Shown: positions 61,311-64,000 of the stretch, one piece after another
Position numbering within the stretch: the stretch's first letter is position 1
Layout of the letters: each line of letters begins with the position of its first letter
Assembly (NCBI RefSeq): GCF_029846275.1
Contig: NZ_JARVWS010000001.1
Coordinates: forward strand, 310,001 to 374,000
Length of the DNA: 64,000 bases
Source: Nocardioides sp. CER19
Lineage (GTDB): Bacteria; Actinomycetota; Actinomycetes; Propionibacteriales; Nocardioidaceae
Reading direction: 5' to 3'
Program-made: the position numbers and the translations under genes
Notes under the pieces: generated by a model
The model's input: only the letters and a program-made list of their open reading frames with translations
Database searches by the model: none
What the model was told of the DNA's origin: nothing

Positions 61311-61886
61311 CTACGCCGCCGACCGCGGCGCCGTCTCGAGCACCAGCCGGGCCAGCTCCTTGGCGACCGCCACGGCGGCGGGCTGCGCGTCGAGCCGCGC
61401 GCCCGAGGCCGCGCCGTCGTAGATCACGCGGAGTCGGTCGGCCACGCCGGAGGGGTCGTCGTACGCCGCCTCGGTGGCCAGCCGGAGGAGCAGGTCGCCG
61501 AACCACCCGCGGTAGGTGCGCAGGGCGACCGCCTCGACGCTGCCCGGGGCGGCCTCGGCGCTGGCGTTGGCGAACGCGCAGCCGTTGTAGCCGGGCTCAC
61601 CGACCGCTTCCTGCAGCGCGTCGAAGACCGCGAGGAGCTTGTCGACCGGGTCGGTCAGCCCCTCGGTGTGGCGTGCGATGCGGGCGCGGCGGCGCTCGTC
61701 GCGACCGGCGAGGTAGGACGCGACGAGGTCGTCCTTGCCGGCGAAGTTGTAGAACAGCGACCCCTTGGCGACGCCCGCCTCCTCGATGATCCGGTCGATC
61801 CCGACCGTGTGCACGCCCTCGGCATAGAAGAGTCGGTCGGCTGCCTGGAGCAGCCGATCGCGGGCGGACGGTCGCGTCGCTGTCAT
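61311..61886 (-). CDS. TetR-family repressor
   Basis: The 191-residue protein has a TetR helix-turn-helix (GIDRIIEEAGVAKGSLFYNF) and a C-terminal ligand domain containing GCAFANASAEA, seen in the TetR_C_8/16-like group of MFS regulators. The ATG at 61886 is preferred because residues upstream of it coincide with the operator region. It is divergent from an MFS gene and three operator dyads lie between them. Confidence 0.9.
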   Translation of the reverse strand: MTATRPSARDRLLQAADRLFYAEGVHTVGIDRIIEEAGVAKGSLFYNFAGKDDLVASYLAGRDERRRARIARHTEGLTDPVDKLLAVFDALQEAVGEPGYNGCAFANASAEAAPGSVEAVALRTYRGWFGDLLLRLATEAAYDDPSGVADRLRVIYDGAASGARLDAQPAAVAVAKELARLVLETAPRSAA

Positions 61887-61902
61887 CTTTCCGAGGATAT
61901 CA

Positions 61903-61981
61903 GACAGATCTGTCCAAAATGGCCTTGCCACGATTGAACCGATCTGTCTAACATCGAGGCTCACCTAGACAGAACTGTCTA
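61903..61981. promoter_or_regulatory. Three operator dyads between tetR and MFS
   Basis: GACAGATCTGTC at 61903-61914 (perfect), GATCTGTCTA at 61941-61950 (half of the same motif), and TAGACAGAACTGTCTA at 61966-61981. The shared AGACAG/CTGTCT arms show one repressor can shut both divergent genes. Confidence 0.75.
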
Positions 61982-61992
61982 AAGGAGCCTTG

Positions 61993-63231
61993 ATGTCCCG
62001 CACGCTCTCGCCGACCGCCGCCTTCGCGGGGGTCGCCGCCGTCTTCGCCGCCTTCTTCCTCGCCGCCGGCGCACCGACGCCGCTGCTCGCGCTCCGCCAG
62101 CAGGAGTGGGGCTTCTCGGCCGGGACGCTGACCCTCGCGTTCGCCGTCTACGCCCTCGCCCTGCTCGTCGCGGTGCTGGTCGGCGGCTCGTTGTCCGACC
62201 ATGTGGGTCGGCGTCCGGTGCTGCTCGGCGCGCTGGCCGGCGAGCTCCTCGCGATGGCCGTCTTCCTCGTGGCCACGGACATCACCTGGGTGATCGTGGC
62301 CCGGGTCGTCCAGGGACTCGCGACCGGCTTCGGTACCAGCGCCTTCAGCGCCGCGATCGTCGAGCACGCGCCGGACCACCTCAAGCGGCTCGGTGTGAGC
62401 TTTGCGGGCACGGCGGCTGCCGGCGGGCTCGGGGTCGGCGCCCTCCTCACCGGGGCGGCCGTCCAGTTCACTCCGGACGCCAACGCGCTCGTCTTCGGCG
62501 TCCTCGCCGTCGTGATGGTCGTCGGCTTCGGGGTCGTCGCCCTCACGGCCGAGACGGCCACCGCCCGTCCGGGCGCGCTGCGGTCGCTCGACCCGCGGAT
62601 CACCGTCCCGGCGCCCGCTCGACGCGAGCTGCTCGGCGGCATCCCGGTCCACCTGCCTGGCTGGATGCTCGGCGCGTTCTTCATGGGCCTCTCGCCGGCG
62701 GTGCTGCGCGTGCAGTTCGGGCTCGACGGCGGCCTCGTCGCCGGGTTCACCGCGTTTCTGGCGCCGTTCTCTGGCGCCGTCGCCACGCTGGCCTTCGGTC
62801 GCCTCACCGCGCGCCGTACGACGGTCAGCGGCGTCGGCCTGGTCCTCATCGGGACCGCCGTCGTCATGGTCGGCGTCGACGCCGAGTGGCTGCCGCTCGT
62901 CTGGCTCGGCGGGATCGTCGGCGGTGCCGGCTTCGGCGCCTCGTTCGCCGGGCACCTTCGTCTGATCGGCCCCCACGTCGAGCCCCACCAGCGCGCCGGC
63001 GTCTTCGCCGGCGTCTACACGACGGCGTACCTCTCGTTCGGCATCCCCGCCATCATCGCCGGCCAGCTCGCCACCCACCTCGGCCTGCTCCCCACGGTCG
63101 AGGGGTACGGCGCCGTGGTGCTCGTCGTCGCCGTCGTCGGCCTGCTCGTCCAGCTCACCCTGGCCCGGGCGGACTCCGCCGCTGCCGAGGCCGACGTCGC
63201 CCCCGACCCGGTGCTGCGCGAGGCGGCGTGA
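61993..63231 (+). CDS. MFS transporter repressed by the adjacent TetR
   Basis: The 412-residue protein has 12 predicted helices and GGSLSDHVGRRPVLLGALAG as the loop 2-3 motif. The ATG at 61993 has AAAGGAG at ideal spacing, and a TTG three bases earlier is rejected. It is divergent from the TetR gene and shares its operators. Likely drug or toxic-metabolite export. Confidence 0.9.
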   Translation: MSRTLSPTAAFAGVAAVFAAFFLAAGAPTPLLALRQQEWGFSAGTLTLAFAVYALALLVAVLVGGSLSDHVGRRPVLLGALAGELLAMAVFLVATDITWVIVARVVQGLATGFGTSAFSAAIVEHAPDHLKRLGVSFAGTAAAGGLGVGALLTGAAVQFTPDANALVFGVLAVVMVVGFGVVALTAETATARPGALRSLDPRITVPAPARRELLGGIPVHLPGWMLGAFFMGLSPAVLRVQFGLDGGLVAGFTAFLAPFSGAVATLAFGRLTARRTTVSGVGLVLIGTAVVMVGVDAEWLPLVWLGGIVGGAGFGASFAGHLRLIGPHVEPHQRAGVFAGVYTTAYLSFGIPAIIAGQLATHLGLLPTVEGYGAVVLVVAVVGLLVQLTLARADSAAAEADVAPDPVLREAA

Positions 63232-63252
63232 GCGCGGGATAGCGTCGGCGAC

Positions 63253-64000
63253 GTGAAGTTCTCCCTCTGGCCCAACGCGGCCCGTCCCGCCGGCGAGATC
63301 CTCACGGCCGCGCGGGAAGCGGACGCGGCGGGGTGGTTCGGCGTGTGGGTGGCCGACCACTACATGCCCAACACGGGCGACACGTCGTTCGCTCCCGGCG
63401 ACACCCACGAGGCGTGGGGGCTCCTGCCGGCGATCGCGGCGACGACCGAACGGGTGCGGGTCGGGACGCTCGTCTCGCCGACGTCGGTCCACCACCCGGC
63501 CCTGCTGGCCAACCGCGCGGCGACGATCGACCACGTGTCCGAGGGCCGGATGGTGCTCGGCCTGGGCGCGGGGTGGCAGATCAACGAGCACGCGGCCTAC
63601 GGCATCGACCTCGAGGCGCCCGGCCGCCGGGTCACGCGCTTCGAGGAGTCGATCCAGATCGTGCGCTCGCTGCTCAGCGAGCAGGCGACGACCTTCCACG
63701 GCGAGGTCTTCACGATCACCGACGCCCCCTGCGACCCGAAGCCGGTGCAGGAGCGGCTGCCGATCCTGGTCGGGACGGGCAGTCCGCGGATGCTCCGCAT
63801 CACCGCCCGGTACGCCGACGAGTGGAACACCTGGGGTACGCCGGAGTCCGCCGGTGCGGTCCGGGTGCGGCTGCTCGAGGCGTGCGACAGGGTCGGTCGC
63901 GACCCGGCCACCGTGTGGTGCTCGGTCAACGCCATGGTCGACCTCGACGGCGAGACACCTGCTCCGGGCCGGCCCCACATCGCGGGGTCGGCGGAGCAGC
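63253..64000 (+). CDS. LLM-class (probable F420-dependent) oxidoreductase, 3' end outside window
   Basis: A frame from GTG 63253 stays open to the window end (249 codons). It reads VKFSLWPNAARPAGEILTAAREADAAGWFGVWVADHYMPN, in segments the F420/LLM start, then TERVRVGTLVSPTSVHHPALLANRAATIDHVSEGRMVLGLGAGWQ. These motifs fit F420-dependent luciferase-like oxidoreductases common in actinobacteria. It starts 21 bp after the MFS gene and may share its transcript. Confidence 0.85.
   Translation, partial: MKFSLWPNAARPAGEILTAAREADAAGWFGVWVADHYMPNTGDTSFAPGDTHEAWGLLPAIAATTERVRVGTLVSPTSVHHPALLANRAATIDHVSEGRMVLGLGAGWQINEHAAYGIDLEAPGRRVTRFEESIQIVRSLLSEQATTFHGEVFTITDAPCDPKPVQERLPILVGTGSPRMLRITARYADEWNTWGTPESAGAVRVRLLEACDRVGRDPATVWCSVNAMVDLDGETPAPGRPHIAGSAEQ

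Overview
The window is high-GC actinobacterial chromosome, most likely from Nocardioides or a close relative in the Nocardioidaceae. The evidence is the very high GC at third codon positions, frequent GTG starts, many apparently leaderless genes, ATGA stop/start overlaps, Nocardioides-style palindromic repeats containing CTGGTCGAGTAGCC and TATCGAGACC, and the core order rpsF-ssb-rpsR-rplI-dnaB. I see no rRNA, tRNA, CRISPR array, insertion sequence or prophage. Some start sites were moved inward from the longest open frame to match ribosome binding sites; each entry says so.

Layout. 1-4.3 kb: a cut-off nuclease-like gene, a five-unit palindromic array, a FemX/racemase pair and a flavin oxidoreductase. 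4.4-10.0 kb: a compact protease cassette on the + strand, with an ECF-like sigma factor, a 159-residue protein, a cytoplasmic subtilisin, a TPR-CHAT protease and a 101-residue beta-rich protein. The same composite motif (TGTATCAAC, 13 bases, GCTCCTC) precedes the first and the last gene, which suggests a self-activating regulon. 10.0-14.6 kb: endonuclease IV and a copper cluster (csoR, copZ, a His-rich exported protein, copA). 14.7-16.9 kb: a carbohydrate esterase and an alditol oxidase. 17.0-22.8 kb: rpsF-ssb-rpsR-rplI, a DinB-like protein, a MATE transporter and dnaB, the last preceded by a cluster of DnaA-box-like sites.

22.9-37.0 kb: mostly transport and regulation. A TetR operon carries two tiny membrane proteins and a frameshifted drug transporter. 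It is followed by an S41 peptidase divergent from a winged-helix regulator, two further MFS transporters, a STAS/SpoIIE partner-switching pair and a membrane-anchored PLC-like protein. 37.0-48.0 kb: a complete L-arabinose locus (LacI, ABC importer, second LacI, araB, araD, araA). 48.0-57.8 kb: proline iminopeptidase, a HelR-type RNA polymerase recycling ATPase behind a 19-bp palindrome resembling the rifamycin-associated element, an IMPase-like protein with a changed metal ligand, LysR/EamA, and MerR/MFS. 57.8-64 kb: a GNAT-NUDIX-DUF4396 operon, a two-gene clpP operon whose second member has Asp in place of the catalytic His, its likely PopR/ClgR-type regulator ending in ALAA, a TetR/MFS divergent pair, and a cut-off luciferase-like oxidoreductase.

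The best candidate for an undescribed system is the sigma / subtilisin / TPR-CHAT cassette at 4.4-10.0 kb. Its logic resembles other CHAT systems in which proteolysis controls a sigma factor, but there is no CRISPR here and no obvious recruited effector.
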